Part shown: positions 42,903 through 51,447 of the stretch, piece after piece
Numbering within the stretch: position 1 is the stretch's first letter
Layout of the letters: each line of letters starts with the position of its first letter
Assembly (NCBI RefSeq): GCF_900111355.1
Contig: NZ_FOHA01000004.1
Span: 1 to 64,000 of the forward strand
Direction: 5' to 3'
DNA: 64,000 nucleotides
Source of the DNA: Isobaculum melis
GTDB taxonomy: Bacteria; Bacillota; Bacilli; Lactobacillales; Carnobacteriaceae
Notes under the pieces: generated by a model
Seen by the model: only the letters and a program-made list of their open reading frames with translations
Databases searched by the model: none
Told to the model about the DNA's origin: nothing
Position numbers and translations under genes: made by a program

Positions 42903-44925
42903 ACTGGCTTATAAAAATGTAAAATCACAGTTTTCAGATTATGTTATTTATTTTTTCTCTATCTCATTTTCTATTATGATTTATTTCAGTTTTGTGAGTA
43001 TGGCAAATGATGAGGCGTTACTAGCAGCTGCATCAAAATCTGCCAAATTAGATGTAGCCTTACAGTTTTCTGGTGTCATGATTCTCGTTTTTGCTGTTTT
43101 ATTTATGATTTATGCCAACAATTTTTTCATTAAAAAAAGAAAAAAGGAAATTGGCTTATATAATTTACTTGGTATGAAAAAACTTCAAATTTCTAAATTA
43201 TTTTTTATGGAAAACATGGTTGTTGGAGTTGTTGCTTTAGCCTCAGGGATTGTATTAGGGGTTATTTTATCCAAGCTGTTTATGCTGATTTTATTACGAA
43301 TGATGCAATCTGATGTGACAGCAAGCTTTAGCTTTTCAATGAATGCAGTGTTCCAAACCATTATCATCTTTGTGCTCATTTTTCTGTTTACATCGATTCA
43401 AAATGCATCATTAGTTTATCGTTATCGTTTAATTGATTTATTTAAAGCAAATAGTGATGGAAATAAATTACCAAAAATAGGATTTTTCTCCTATTTCTTT
43501 GGAATTCTTGGCCTTGGTATGATGTTATTTGGTTATTATTTAGCCAATGATTTTATGCATGGAGTTGAGTTGTTTCATAATGATTTCTTTATGGCCGCAA
43601 TTGTCATTTTTCTTTCTACAATAATAGGAACCTATTTATTCTTTAACGCCTTTTTAGTTGTTTTTATCAAAATGAAAATGAAAAATAAGAAAACCTATTA
43701 TCGTGGAATGAATTTAATTACTACTAGCAACTTATTATTTAGAATCAAGAAAAATGCGAGCACTTTAGCTACCATTGCGATTCTAAGTGCAACAACTTTA
43801 AGTGCAGTAGGTGGTGCTTCAATTGTTTATTCTTATGTGTCAGATCAAGTTGATAGAACAACAACTTATGATATTGTTTATGATGAATCAAATCCAGCAG
43901 CAGCGAGCGAAATTGCTGCATTGATTGCACAAAATCCTGATCACAAGATAACAGCGGAAACAGAGATTTCTTATAAAACCGTCGAGGCGACAACTAAAAA
44001 TACTGTAAAACAAGGCAATGGCGAAGAGGTCGATGATTATTATAGTGTGATTTCAGAAAGTGATTATAATCAGTCGATTGAAAAAAATAAGGGAGGAAAA
44101 AAAGTTCAATTAGAAAATAATCAGCAAACTTTGTTGATTTCAATGATGTATTCTGATGAATTTTTCGACTCACCTAAAGGAAATAGCATTACCTTAAAGG
44201 ATTCAAATGAAACTTTTGACATTCAAGATATTGCAACAGAGGCACCGGTTTCATCCGTAACCACTTATAATATGAATCTATTGGTTGTAAGTGATGTGGC
44301 TTACCAAAAAATCAAAGGGATTGAACCAGAATATCACTATCGTGCTGTCAATGTGACAAATGCGAAAGATATGAAAGCTTTAGCCAATGCGATTAGAAAA
44401 GTAGTGACAGAAAAAGTTTCTGAGAATCAGCGTATTCCCTTACAGGATAATCGGACTCAAACAACGGAAGCTTCAGCTTTTAATGATGCAACACGTGCAG
44501 CTTATATCACTAAATATGAAGTCAGCCAAGAAGTCTTTGCTGTCTTTGGTTTAATCATGTATGTCGCCGCCTTTTTAGGCTTAGTATTTATGGTTGCAAC
44601 AGGAAGCATTATCATGTTAAAACAACTATCAGAAGCACAAGAAGAAATTGGACGCTATCGTATTTTGAAAAAAATTGGTGTCAATCGTAAGGAAATTAAA
44701 AAAACGGTCTATAAACAAACTGGGTTTGTCTTTGCCTTACCAATTATTGTTGGGATTACCCATGCAATTTTTGCTTTACGCTTAGCTAGCTCCATATTTA
44801 TGAATCCTTCAATTTTATTAACTTTCCTCGCTTGTGGCATGTTTATCTTCATTTATGCTGTTTTCTTCCTCTTTACTGCAAGAGCCTATAATAAAATTGT
44901 TAATGGCAGTATGGTTCAATCATAA
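42889..44925 (+). CDS. Bce-type ABC transporter permease (FtsX-like)
   Basis: The 678-residue membrane protein has the BceB layout: about ten transmembrane helices, two FtsX-like domains (about 55-200 and 560-670), and one large extracellular loop of about 200 residues after helix 7 (from about residue 320 to 530). That loop is the region that sets ligand specificity in this family. ATG 42889 has GGTGGAGGGG upstream. The drug recognised cannot be read from sequence. Confidence 0.92.
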   Translation: MTLFKLAYKNVKSQFSDYVIYFFSISFSIMIYFSFVSMANDEALLAAASKSAKLDVALQFSGVMILVFAVLFMIYANNFFIKKRKKEIGLYNLLGMKKLQISKLFFMENMVVGVVALASGIVLGVILSKLFMLILLRMMQSDVTASFSFSMNAVFQTIIIFVLIFLFTSIQNASLVYRYRLIDLFKANSDGNKLPKIGFFSYFFGILGLGMMLFGYYLANDFMHGVELFHNDFFMAAIVIFLSTIIGTYLFFNAFLVVFIKMKMKNKKTYYRGMNLITTSNLLFRIKKNASTLATIAILSATTLSAVGGASIVYSYVSDQVDRTTTYDIVYDESNPAAASEIAALIAQNPDHKITAETEISYKTVEATTKNTVKQGNGEEVDDYYSVISESDYNQSIEKNKGGKKVQLENNQQTLLISMMYSDEFFDSPKGNSITLKDSNETFDIQDIATEAPVSSVTTYNMNLLVVSDVAYQKIKGIEPEYHYRAVNVTNAKDMKALANAIRKVVTEKVSENQRIPLQDNRTQTTEASAFNDATRAAYITKYEVSQEVFAVFGLIMYVAAFLGLVFMVATGSIIMLKQLSEAQEEIGRYRILKKIGVNRKEIKKTVYKQTGFVFALPIIVGITHAIFALRLASSIFMNPSILLTFLACGMFIFIYAVFFLFTARAYNKIVNGSMVQS

Positions 44926-44934
44926 AGCCAAAAC

Positions 44935-44980
44935 AGACTAAGCTAAAACATTTCGTTTGTTTTAGCTTAGTCTATTTTAT
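44935..44980 (+). terminator. Terminator after Bce-type permease gene
   Basis: A perfect 16-bp stem AGACTAAGCTAAAACA/TGTTTTAGCTTAGTCT with a 7-nt loop and a T-rich 3' flank. Confidence 0.88.
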
Positions 44981-45009
44981 TTGGGCGCAACTCACTAAAA
45001 AAGCAGTCT

Positions 45010-45039
45010 TTGCCTTACTTTGCAAAAACATGCTATAAT
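45010..45039 (+). promoter_or_regulatory. pepA promoter
   Basis: TTGCCT, 18-bp spacer, TATAAT with an extended TGC. Confidence 0.6.
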
Positions 45040-45073
45040 TATGAGAAATAAATCATAAGGAGATTAGAGAAGA

Positions 45074-46153
45074 ATGGATGCTAAATTAAATATGTTAAAA
45101 GCTTTAACAGACGCTAAAGGCGTACCTGGAAATGAAAAAGCAGTCTCTGATGTTTTTAAAAAATATGCCACACCTTATGCTGAGGAAATCGTATATGATG
45201 GTTTAGGAAGTATTATTGCACGCCACACTGGTGATGCAGCAGGACCTAAGGTATTAATTGCTGGTCATTTAGATGAAGTTGGTTTTATGGTAACCAAAAT
45301 TTCTAAGGAAGGATTTCTTTCTTTCCAAACCTTAGGCGGTTGGTGGTCACAAGTTTTACTTGCACAAGAAGTGGATATCACAACTGGTAGTGGTAAAGTC
45401 GTTCATGGTGTCATTGGTTGTAAGCCACCTCATGTTTTAAGTCAAGCAGCGCGTAATAAGCCTTATGAAATCAATCAAATGTTTATTGATATTGGGGCAA
45501 CAAGCAATCAAGAAGTTGCTGATTGGGGCATTAAACCTGGTGATATGGTTACACCTCATATTTCCTTTAGAGAATTAAATGATTCAAAATTTTTATTAGC
45601 AAAAGCTTGGGATAATCGCATTGGTTTAGCTGTTGCATTAAGAGTGCTAGAAAATGTTAACCAAACTGGACACCCTAATATTTTATTTAGTGCAGGAAAT
45701 GTTCAAGAAGAAGTGCATTTACGTGGTGCGAAAACCGCTACTCATTTAGTTGATCCACAAATTGCTTTTGCGCTAGATACTGGTACAGCTGGGGATACAC
45801 CTGGAATGACCCCACAAGAAGCAGATTCAAAATTAGGTGCAGGTCCACAAATTATTATTTATGATGCGTCAATGATTGCGCATAAAAAGTTACGTGATTT
45901 TGTGGTAGGTGTGGCTGAAGAACTTGAAATTCCTTTCCAATATACCGTGATTACTGGTGGAGGAACAGATGCAGGGAGCCAACATCTAACTAAAAATGGG
46001 ATTCCTGCTTTAGCGATAACTGTCGCAACAAGATATTTACATTCCCATACCTCCATTATTCACCGCGATGATTATGAAAATACAGTCAAATTAGTCACAG
46101 AAGTTGTGAAAAGACTGGATGCAAAAACAGTAGAGCAGATTACTTTTGGGTAA
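45074..46153 (+). CDS. pepA: Glutamyl aminopeptidase PepA (M42 family)
   Basis: The 359-residue M42 metallo-aminopeptidase of lactic acid bacteria removes N-terminal Glu/Asp from peptides in the cytoplasm. Metal ligands are recognisable in [13 protein letters not shown] (His, near 65-77), KAWDNRIG (Asp), [11 protein letters not shown] (catalytic Glu pair), FALDTG and RYLHSHTS. Length is typical for PepA. AAGGAGATTAG precedes ATG 45074. Confidence 0.93.
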   Translation: MDAKLNMLKALTDAKGVPGNEKAVSDVFKKYATPYAEEIVYDGLGSIIARHTGDAAGPKVLIAGHLDEVGFMVTKISKEGFLSFQTLGGWWSQVLLAQEVDITTGSGKVVHGVIGCKPPHVLSQAARNKPYEINQMFIDIGATSNQEVADWGIKPGDMVTPHISFRELNDSKFLLAKAWDNRIGLAVALRVLENVNQTGHPNILFSAGNVQEEVHLRGAKTATHLVDPQIAFALDTGTAGDTPGMTPQEADSKLGAGPQIIIYDASMIAHKKLRDFVVGVAEELEIPFQYTVITGGGTDAGSQHLTKNGIPALAITVATRYLHSHTSIIHRDDYENTVKLVTEVVKRLDAKTVEQITFG

Positions 46154-46169
46154 TCAAGGAGGAATAGAA

Positions 46170-46961
46170 ATGAAAAGTGCTGATTATAAATTAAGCGCAA
46201 GACAGTCTTTAACGGGACAGTGGGGAACAATGATTGGTATGCAGCTTATTACAATCGTAATTAGTATCCTCATCTCATCTGTTTTGCTTGCACCATTTAA
46301 TACGAGTGAAGGATCAGGAAGTGCTGTCTCAACAATTGTGGGCCTACTCATCACATTTGGATTTAGCTATGGCTTAACTTATGCAAGTTTAGAAGTAGTC
46401 AGAGGAAGAAAAGCTAATTTTGAAATGTTATTTGTAATTTTTAAACAAGAAAGATATCTTCCAGCAGTATTATTGAATATGACCACTAAAATCATTGATA
46501 CAGTTGTTTCTTTTATTTTGATGTTACCAATTGTGATTGTGGCAGGTGTGAGCTTTATCAGTCTATACACCGTCTCAGCAGGAAATATTACAGAGGCTAG
46601 ATATGTTGCGAGGTTAATTACAGGGATGTCAGGAATTGTTGTGTTCATCTTTTTGATTGTGATGTTGCTTTTCTTGGTTGTTGCCCTACTTTTAAGTGCT
46701 TATTTCCAAATGCTCGTATTAGTCAGATTAGACCATCCAAACCTATCTTTAGGAGAAGTTTATCGGGAAACCAACCGTTTATTAATGGGTAAATGGGGAC
46801 AGCTCCTTAAATTAGAATTATCATTTATTTGGCTGTATATTGCAGGTGTTTTCACACTATGTATTGCCTATCTATGGATCATTCCTTACCAAGACGTAGC
46901 CGTATCTACATTTTATGATGTGATGAAAAATGGTGAACAAGAAGACCAATGGGTGGATTAA
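46170..46961 (+). CDS. DUF975-family integral membrane protein
   Basis: The 263-residue protein has about six transmembrane helices. The N-terminus MKSADYKLSARQSLTGQWG is characteristic of DUF975 proteins, and DHPNLSLGEVYRETNRLMxGKWG-like sequence lies near residue 190. The function is unknown. ATG 46170 has AAGGAGGA upstream; the frame overlapping pepA is rejected. It follows pepA by 16 nt. Confidence 0.88.
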   Translation: MKSADYKLSARQSLTGQWGTMIGMQLITIVISILISSVLLAPFNTSEGSGSAVSTIVGLLITFGFSYGLTYASLEVVRGRKANFEMLFVIFKQERYLPAVLLNMTTKIIDTVVSFILMLPIVIVAGVSFISLYTVSAGNITEARYVARLITGMSGIVVFIFLIVMLLFLVVALLLSAYFQMLVLVRLDHPNLSLGEVYRETNRLLMGKWGQLLKLELSFIWLYIAGVFTLCIAYLWIIPYQDVAVSTFYDVMKNGEQEDQWVD

Positions 46962-46975
46962 AAATAAACCATAAA

Positions 46976-47016
46976 AGGTATAAATGAGTGATAAATTGCT
47001 CATTTATCCTTTTTTT
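46976..47016 (+). terminator. Terminator after DUF975 gene
   Basis: ATAAATGAG pairs with CTCATTTAT, flanked by GG/CC and a run of seven T. Confidence 0.82.
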
Positions 47017-47032
47017 ATGCTCAAAAAATGAC

Positions 47033-47051
47033 TGAGCAAGTAGTTTGCTCA
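47033..47051. repeat. Short inverted repeat in rRNA methyltransferase upstream region
   Basis: TGAGCAA-GTAGT-TTGCTCA, a perfect 7-bp dyad 50 nt before the gene and just ahead of a TGGTAACAT extended -10-like motif. It could be an operator. Confidence 0.4.
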
Positions 47052-47100
47052 ACTGAGATATGGTAACATGTAGAAAGAATAAAAATAAGGTCGTGTTGGA

Positions 47101-47859
47101 ATGGAAAAAATTACTTCATTAAAAAATGAACGTGTTAAAAATTGGAAAAAATTGCATACAAAAAAAGGACGAGAAAAAGAAGGCTACTATTTAATTGAAG
47201 GCTTTCATTTGGTAGAAGAGGCTATCAAGCATGAAGCAGCCATTCATGAATTGATATATGTTTCTGGCAAAAAAGTCCCAGCAACTTGGCAGCATCAAGT
47301 GCATCACATTTTTGAAATTATACCTGAAATTGCTAAGGCATTAGCAGATACAGAAGCAGAGCAAGGTATTTTTGCGACCATCAAGCTACAAAGCACGCAA
47401 CCGCAAGTAAATGAAAAACAAAGCTATTTATTATTAGATGCTATCCAAGATCCAGGGAATTTAGGAACAATGATTCGCACAGCAGATGCTGCAGGCCTTG
47501 ATGGTGTGGTATTAGGTGAAGGAACCGTAGATTTATATAATGGAAAAGTGCTACGCTCTATGCAAGGGAGCCATTTTCACCTCCCCATTTATCGTGGCAA
47601 TCTATCTGAATGGATTTCATTACTCAAAGAAAAACAAGTGCCCGTTTATGGAACAGAATTAAATGAACAGGCGGTGCTTTATGACCAAATTGGCAAACAA
47701 AGTGCCTTTGCTTTAATCATGGGGAATGAAGGCAATGGCGTTGCAAAAGAGCTATTGGCACAAACTGATCAAAACTTATATATTCCAATTAAAGGACAAG
47801 CTGAATCATTAAATGTGGCAATTGCTGCAGGAATTATTTTGTTCACATTAAAAGCATAA
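47101..47859 (+). CDS. TrmH/SpoU-family RNA 2'-O-methyltransferase
   Basis: The 252-residue SPOUT enzyme has an N-terminal RNA-binding segment (SLKNERVKNWKKLHTKKGREKEGYYLIEG reads as the L7Ae-like substrate domain). The knotted core has the three family motifs: LLDAIQDPGNLGTMIRTADA (motif 1), LIMGNEGNGV (motif 2) and IPIKGQAESLNVAIAAGI (motif 3). It resembles YsgA-type proteins encoded near pheST; the methylated RNA site is not known from sequence. Confidence 0.92.
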   Translation: MEKITSLKNERVKNWKKLHTKKGREKEGYYLIEGFHLVEEAIKHEAAIHELIYVSGKKVPATWQHQVHHIFEIIPEIAKALADTEAEQGIFATIKLQSTQPQVNEKQSYLLLDAIQDPGNLGTMIRTADAAGLDGVVLGEGTVDLYNGKVLRSMQGSHFHLPIYRGNLSEWISLLKEKQVPVYGTELNEQAVLYDQIGKQSAFALIMGNEGNGVAKELLAQTDQNLYIPIKGQAESLNVAIAAGIILFTLKA

Positions 47860-47899
47860 AACAAAAAGATTAAGTTAAGGTTAAATTCAACAACAACAC

Positions 47900-47927
47900 T
47901 TGTAACTCCTTTAAAAGAGCGTATAAT
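47900..47927 (+). promoter_or_regulatory. Promoter of HD-domain gene
   Basis: TTGTAA (47900-47905), 16-bp spacer, TATAAT (47922-47927). Confidence 0.6.
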
Positions 47928-47965
47928 AACATTTATTAAAAGTTCAATATAAAGGAAGTCGTTAG

Positions 47966-48472
47966 ATGTCCACTAAATGGAATGAAGACCAAGAGTATCT
48001 CTCTATTATTGAAAGCTTACTGGAAACAAAAGAAGTTCAAGCTTTAGCAAATTATACACAGCATCATTATACAACTAGATTGTCTCACTCAATTAGTGTT
48101 TCTTATCGTAGTTACCGCATTGCCAAAAAATTAGGCTGTAATGAAGTTGCAACAGCAAGAGCAGGCTTATTACATGATTTATTTTATTATGACTGGCGAA
48201 CCACTAAATTTGATGAGGGAACCCATGCTTTTATGCATCCAAAAATTGCTGTGAAGAATGCACAAAAAATTACTTCTTTATCAGCATTAGAAATAGATAT
48301 TATTGTGAAGCATATGTGGTTGGCAACCGTTGCTTTTCCAAAATATAAAGAAAGCTACATTGTCACAATTGTTGATAAATACTGTGCAGTTGCTGAAGTC
48401 TTATCGCCAACCGTTTCAAAATCACAAGTGTGGTTAAAAAAAATATGGCTCAAACTTAAAGTTGCCTCATAA
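47966..48472 (+). CDS. HD-domain phosphohydrolase-like protein
   Basis: The 168-residue HD-superfamily protein has the metal ligands RLSHSISVSYRSYR (first His), LLHDLFYYDW (HD), TLHxH-like HAFMHPKIA and HMWLATVAFP. It is probably a cytoplasmic metal-dependent phosphohydrolase on an unknown substrate. The same small HD protein is often found near pheST and trmH-like genes in lactic acid bacteria. AAAGGAAG precedes ATG 47966. Confidence 0.85.
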   Translation: MSTKWNEDQEYLSIIESLLETKEVQALANYTQHHYTTRLSHSISVSYRSYRIAKKLGCNEVATARAGLLHDLFYYDWRTTKFDEGTHAFMHPKIAVKNAQKITSLSALEIDIIVKHMWLATVAFPKYKESYIVTIVDKYCAVAEVLSPTVSKSQVWLKKIWLKLKVAS

Positions 48473-48483
48473 GTACTATCTTA

Positions 48484-48539
48484 GGAAACAAATCTTTATT
48501 TAGCAAATAAAAGCTAAATAAAAAATTGTTTCCTTTTTT
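48484..48539 (+). terminator. Terminator after HD-domain gene
   Basis: A long two-part stem: GGAAACAA/TTGTTTCC outside and TTTATTTAGC/GCTAAATAAA inside, followed by six T. Confidence 0.85.
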
Positions 48540-48606
48540 GATATTTTAAACAATAGATACAAAGGATGTACTATAATAAAATGTAGCAAAGTTAGGAGGA
48601 GTCAAA

Positions 48607-49611
48607 TTGAATCAACAAGTGATATTTAAGATTAAAATAAGAAAATTAGTGAGTCAACTGTTCAAGAGGATAGTAGGATTTGGTTTAATAGGAATTGTGG
48701 TTTATGGTGTGTTGTCTACAACGCTATTTAAGGATGCACCTGAAACAATGATGATGGTTGATTTTGGTTACATCATACTTGGTGCTTTATGGGTTATCTT
48801 CAGTGTAATCAGCCTGCTCAAAAAAAAGATTGTTCTTGAAAATAACACATTATTTGTTAAAAAAGGAGATAAAATCTTAGACGAAGTGAATATCCTTTCT
48901 TATTTATTTGATACATATGTTTATAGGCAATATTATAATGGAATTCCAACACATACAAGTTATTCACTTGTACTAAAAAGAGATGGAACAGAGCGCTCAA
49001 TTGATTGTAGCTTTCTTGGGAAAGCTGGATTTAATCAATTAATTTCAACGATTAGAAAGTATCAAAAAAACCTATTAAGTGATGTGCAGGAACAAGAAGT
49101 CATTGGAAAAAGTGAAGAAAGAGAAGCCATTCCTCAAACGGTCTTCCAACTGCATAAAAATCATTTTATTAGTGGCAGAATAAGAGCCATGCTTTTCTTT
49201 TATGTGATCATTGGTGTGATTCTCTATTTTATTTTTAAAGATTTGGAGATGAGTGAGCAAGTAATTGTTTGGGGTACCATGCTAGCGATTGCCATCATTA
49301 TTGTTGTTCGAACACTACTAAGAGCTGCTAAAATACCTGATAAAATATTGGTTGATGAGAAAAAAATTATTTATGGAAATCAAGAGTTTATATTTGCAAA
49401 TATCGAAAAAATTGAAATGAATCCAGCCTCAAAGTCCTATGCTCAAGTCTTAAAAATCTTTGAAAATGGTAAAAAGTATACATTGAAATTTGATGGAGCA
49501 ACACTGGAAAATAGTGAAAAAACCTTGTTTCCAGAATATGCTGCTTTTTATTTATTAATAGAAGAATGTCTGCACCGCCATCATAAGGAATTTATTGTTA
49601 AAGTTGCCTAA
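48607..49611 (+). CDS. Membrane protein of unknown function with two TM-plus-PH-like units
   Basis: I do not recognise the family. The 334-residue protein appears built twice. Two transmembrane helices (about 20-38 and 52-70) are followed by a beta-rich domain (about 72-155). Two more helices (about 195-212 and 222-240) are followed by a second beta-rich domain (about 245-330) whose start, KILVDEKKIIYGNQEFIFAN, mirrors KIVLENNTLFVKKGDKILDE in the first. The beta pattern suggests bacterial PH-like domains at the cytoplasmic face. TTG 48607 follows GGAGGAG. It is probably monocistronic. Confidence 0.75.
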   Translation: MNQQVIFKIKIRKLVSQLFKRIVGFGLIGIVVYGVLSTTLFKDAPETMMMVDFGYIILGALWVIFSVISLLKKKIVLENNTLFVKKGDKILDEVNILSYLFDTYVYRQYYNGIPTHTSYSLVLKRDGTERSIDCSFLGKAGFNQLISTIRKYQKNLLSDVQEQEVIGKSEEREAIPQTVFQLHKNHFISGRIRAMLFFYVIIGVILYFIFKDLEMSEQVIVWGTMLAIAIIIVVRTLLRAAKIPDKILVDEKKIIYGNQEFIFANIEKIEMNPASKSYAQVLKIFENGKKYTLKFDGATLENSEKTLFPEYAAFYLLIEECLHRHHKEFIVKVA

Positions 49612-49669
49612 TTGAAACAGTATTTGAACCACTAATGAAAGTTTTCTACCAAAGATAAAGCAAAGTTAC

Positions 49670-49698
49670 TTACAATAAAGAAGTAATAATGGTATAAT
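49670..49698 (+). promoter_or_regulatory. Promoter of HxlR-type regulator
   Basis: TTACAA (49670-49675), 17-bp spacer, TATAAT (49693-49698). Confidence 0.65.
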
Positions 49699-49720
49699 AC
49701 TTCACGAAGAGGTGATCATG

Positions 49721-50044
49721 ATGAAAGTGAAAATGGCAGAACTATCAGTTATTTGTCCAAAGTTTGAAGAAACCTTCTCTTTTCTAGGGAAAAAATGGAT
49801 GGGCTTAATTATTGATGTTTTACTTGATGGACCTAAACGTTTTAAAGATTTAGCTGAAAGTATACCAAATGTAAGTGACCGTGTCTTAGTAGAACGCTTA
49901 AAAGAGTTAGAAGAAAGAGAGCTAGTTGATAGAACCGTTTACCCTGAAACACCAGTCCGTGTGGAGTATAGCTTAACAGAAAAAGGCAGAGATTTAGAAA
50001 AAGCAATGGGTGAAGTGAAGACTTGGGGAGAAAAATGGCTCTAA
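49721..50044 (+). CDS. HxlR-family transcriptional regulator
   Basis: The 107-residue winged-helix regulator matches HxlR/YodB: FSFLGKKWMGLIIDVLLDGPKRFKDL, then the recognition region SDRVLVERLKELEERELVDR and the wing YPETPVRVEYSLTEKG. A single N-terminal cysteine (C12 in SVICPKF) sits where redox-sensing HxlR proteins carry their reactive thiol, so it may respond to electrophiles or oxidants. No obvious target is adjacent; the next gene set is pheST. ATG 49721 is 6 nt after AAGAGGTG. Confidence 0.88.
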   Translation: MKVKMAELSVICPKFEETFSFLGKKWMGLIIDVLLDGPKRFKDLAESIPNVSDRVLVERLKELEERELVDRTVYPETPVRVEYSLTEKGRDLEKAMGEVKTWGEKWL

Positions 50045-50067
50045 GTCGGCTCAATCAAGAAAAAGAC

Positions 50068-50096
50068 TTGACCTAAAAGGGTTTAATCGGTAAACT
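50068..50096 (+). promoter_or_regulatory. pheST promoter
   Basis: TTGACC (50068-50073), 17-bp spacer, TAAACT (50091-50096). Confidence 0.7.
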
Positions 50097-50102
50097 AGAA
50101 GC

Positions 50103-50355
50103 AAAGTATATCAATAAAAACGTTGAAGGAAACAAGTAATTTGTCCTTATTTAACAAGGGAAGGGATACCTTAGACTGGAAGTATCCTCTTAAATAACCA
50201 AATGAAATTTCAGTTCCTGAGTTGGCTTGTGTTATCTGAATCAATAAGCACCGGTGAAAGCCGTTATCCTAAATGAAGTGCAACTCTTATTTGAGTTGAA
50301 CAAGGGTGGTACCGCGAATAGACCTCGTCCCTTTTTGGGATTTGGGGTCTTTTTA
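50103..50355 (+). promoter_or_regulatory. T-box leader of pheST, specifier TTC (Phe)
   Basis: The tRNA-Phe-sensing attenuator has Stem I with AGTA and GAAA turn elements and TTC at 50209-50211 followed by A, the Phe specifier. The T-box core AAGGGTGGTACCGCG lies at 50302-50316. The terminator starting GACCTCGTCCC and ending GGGGTC (50321-50349) is followed by five T. Uncharged tRNA-Phe favours the antiterminator and expression of pheST. Confidence 0.92.
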
Positions 50356-50394
50356 TGTTGTCTAAAAACAAATGAATCATAAGGAGTAGAGCGC

Positions 50395-51441
50395 ATGGAT
50401 TTGAAAAGTAAATTAGCAGAATTAAAGCAACAAGCAATGAAAAAAATTGAAGAAGTGAATGATTTAACTGCCTTAAATGAGCTACGTGTCAGTTATTTAG
50501 GTAAAAAAGGACCTTTAACAGAAGTGTTACGTGGTATGAAAGATTTAAGTGCCGAAGAAAGACCTAAAGTAGGGGCTTTAGCAAATGAGGTTCGTGATAG
50601 CATTACGGCTTTGATTGAAGCACAGAAAGAACGCTTAGAGCTTGAAAAAATCAATCAAGCATTAGCTGATGAAGCACTTGATGTGACCTTACCTGGCAAT
50701 CCAGTTTCAATTGGAGAACGTCATGTATTGACACAAATTATTGAAGAAATTGAAGATTTATTTATCAGTATGGGCTATCAAATTATTGAAGGACCAGAAG
50801 TTGAACAAGATCAATATAATTTTGAAATGATGAATTTGCCTAAAAATCATCCCGCACGTGATATGCAGGATACTTTCTATATTACAGATGAATTATTGCT
50901 TCGTACCCATACTTCGCCAGTGCAAGCTAGAACCATGGAGCAGCATGACTTTTCTAAAGGACCTTTAAAAATGTTAAGTCCAGGTAGAGTTTATCGTCGT
51001 GATAGCGATGATGCAACCCATTCACATCAATTCCATCAAGTAGAGGGATTAGTGATTGATAAGCATATTACCATGGCTGATTTAAAAGGAACCTTAGAAG
51101 TTTTTGCGAAAAAATTATTTGGTGAAGATCGTGAAATCAGACTTCGTCCAAGTTATTTTCCATTTACTGAGCCATCAGTTGAAGTAGATGTGAGCTGTTT
51201 TAAATGTAATGGTCAAGGCTGTAACGTCTGCAAAGGAACTGGTTGGATTGAAATCTTAGGTTCTGGTGTGGTACATCCAAATGTCTTAGAAATGGCAGGA
51301 ATTGATTCAACCGTTTATGGTGGCTTTGCTTTTGGCTTAGGACCAGACCGCGTGGCAATGCTGAAATATGGTGTTGATGATATTCGTCATTTTTATCAAA
51401 ATGATGTCCGTTTCTTGAATCAATTTAAGGTAAAGGGGTAA
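50395..51441 (+). CDS. pheS: Phenylalanine-tRNA ligase alpha subunit
   Basis: PheS carries the catalytic site of the heterotetrameric enzyme. The 348-residue protein has an N-terminal coiled coil (about 1-90) and class II motifs: motif 2 around [22 protein letters not shown] and motif 3 [17 protein letters not shown] near 310-326. [21 protein letters not shown] segment is typical of Firmicutes PheS. ATG 50395 follows AAGGAG. Confidence 0.98.
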   Translation: MDLKSKLAELKQQAMKKIEEVNDLTALNELRVSYLGKKGPLTEVLRGMKDLSAEERPKVGALANEVRDSITALIEAQKERLELEKINQALADEALDVTLPGNPVSIGERHVLTQIIEEIEDLFISMGYQIIEGPEVEQDQYNFEMMNLPKNHPARDMQDTFYITDELLLRTHTSPVQARTMEQHDFSKGPLKMLSPGRVYRRDSDDATHSHQFHQVEGLVIDKHITMADLKGTLEVFAKKLFGEDREIRLRPSYFPFTEPSVEVDVSCFKCNGQGCNVCKGTGWIEILGSGVVHPNVLEMAGIDSTVYGGFAFGLGPDRVAMLKYGVDDIRHFYQNDVRFLNQFKVKG

Positions 51442-51447
51442 TCAAAT

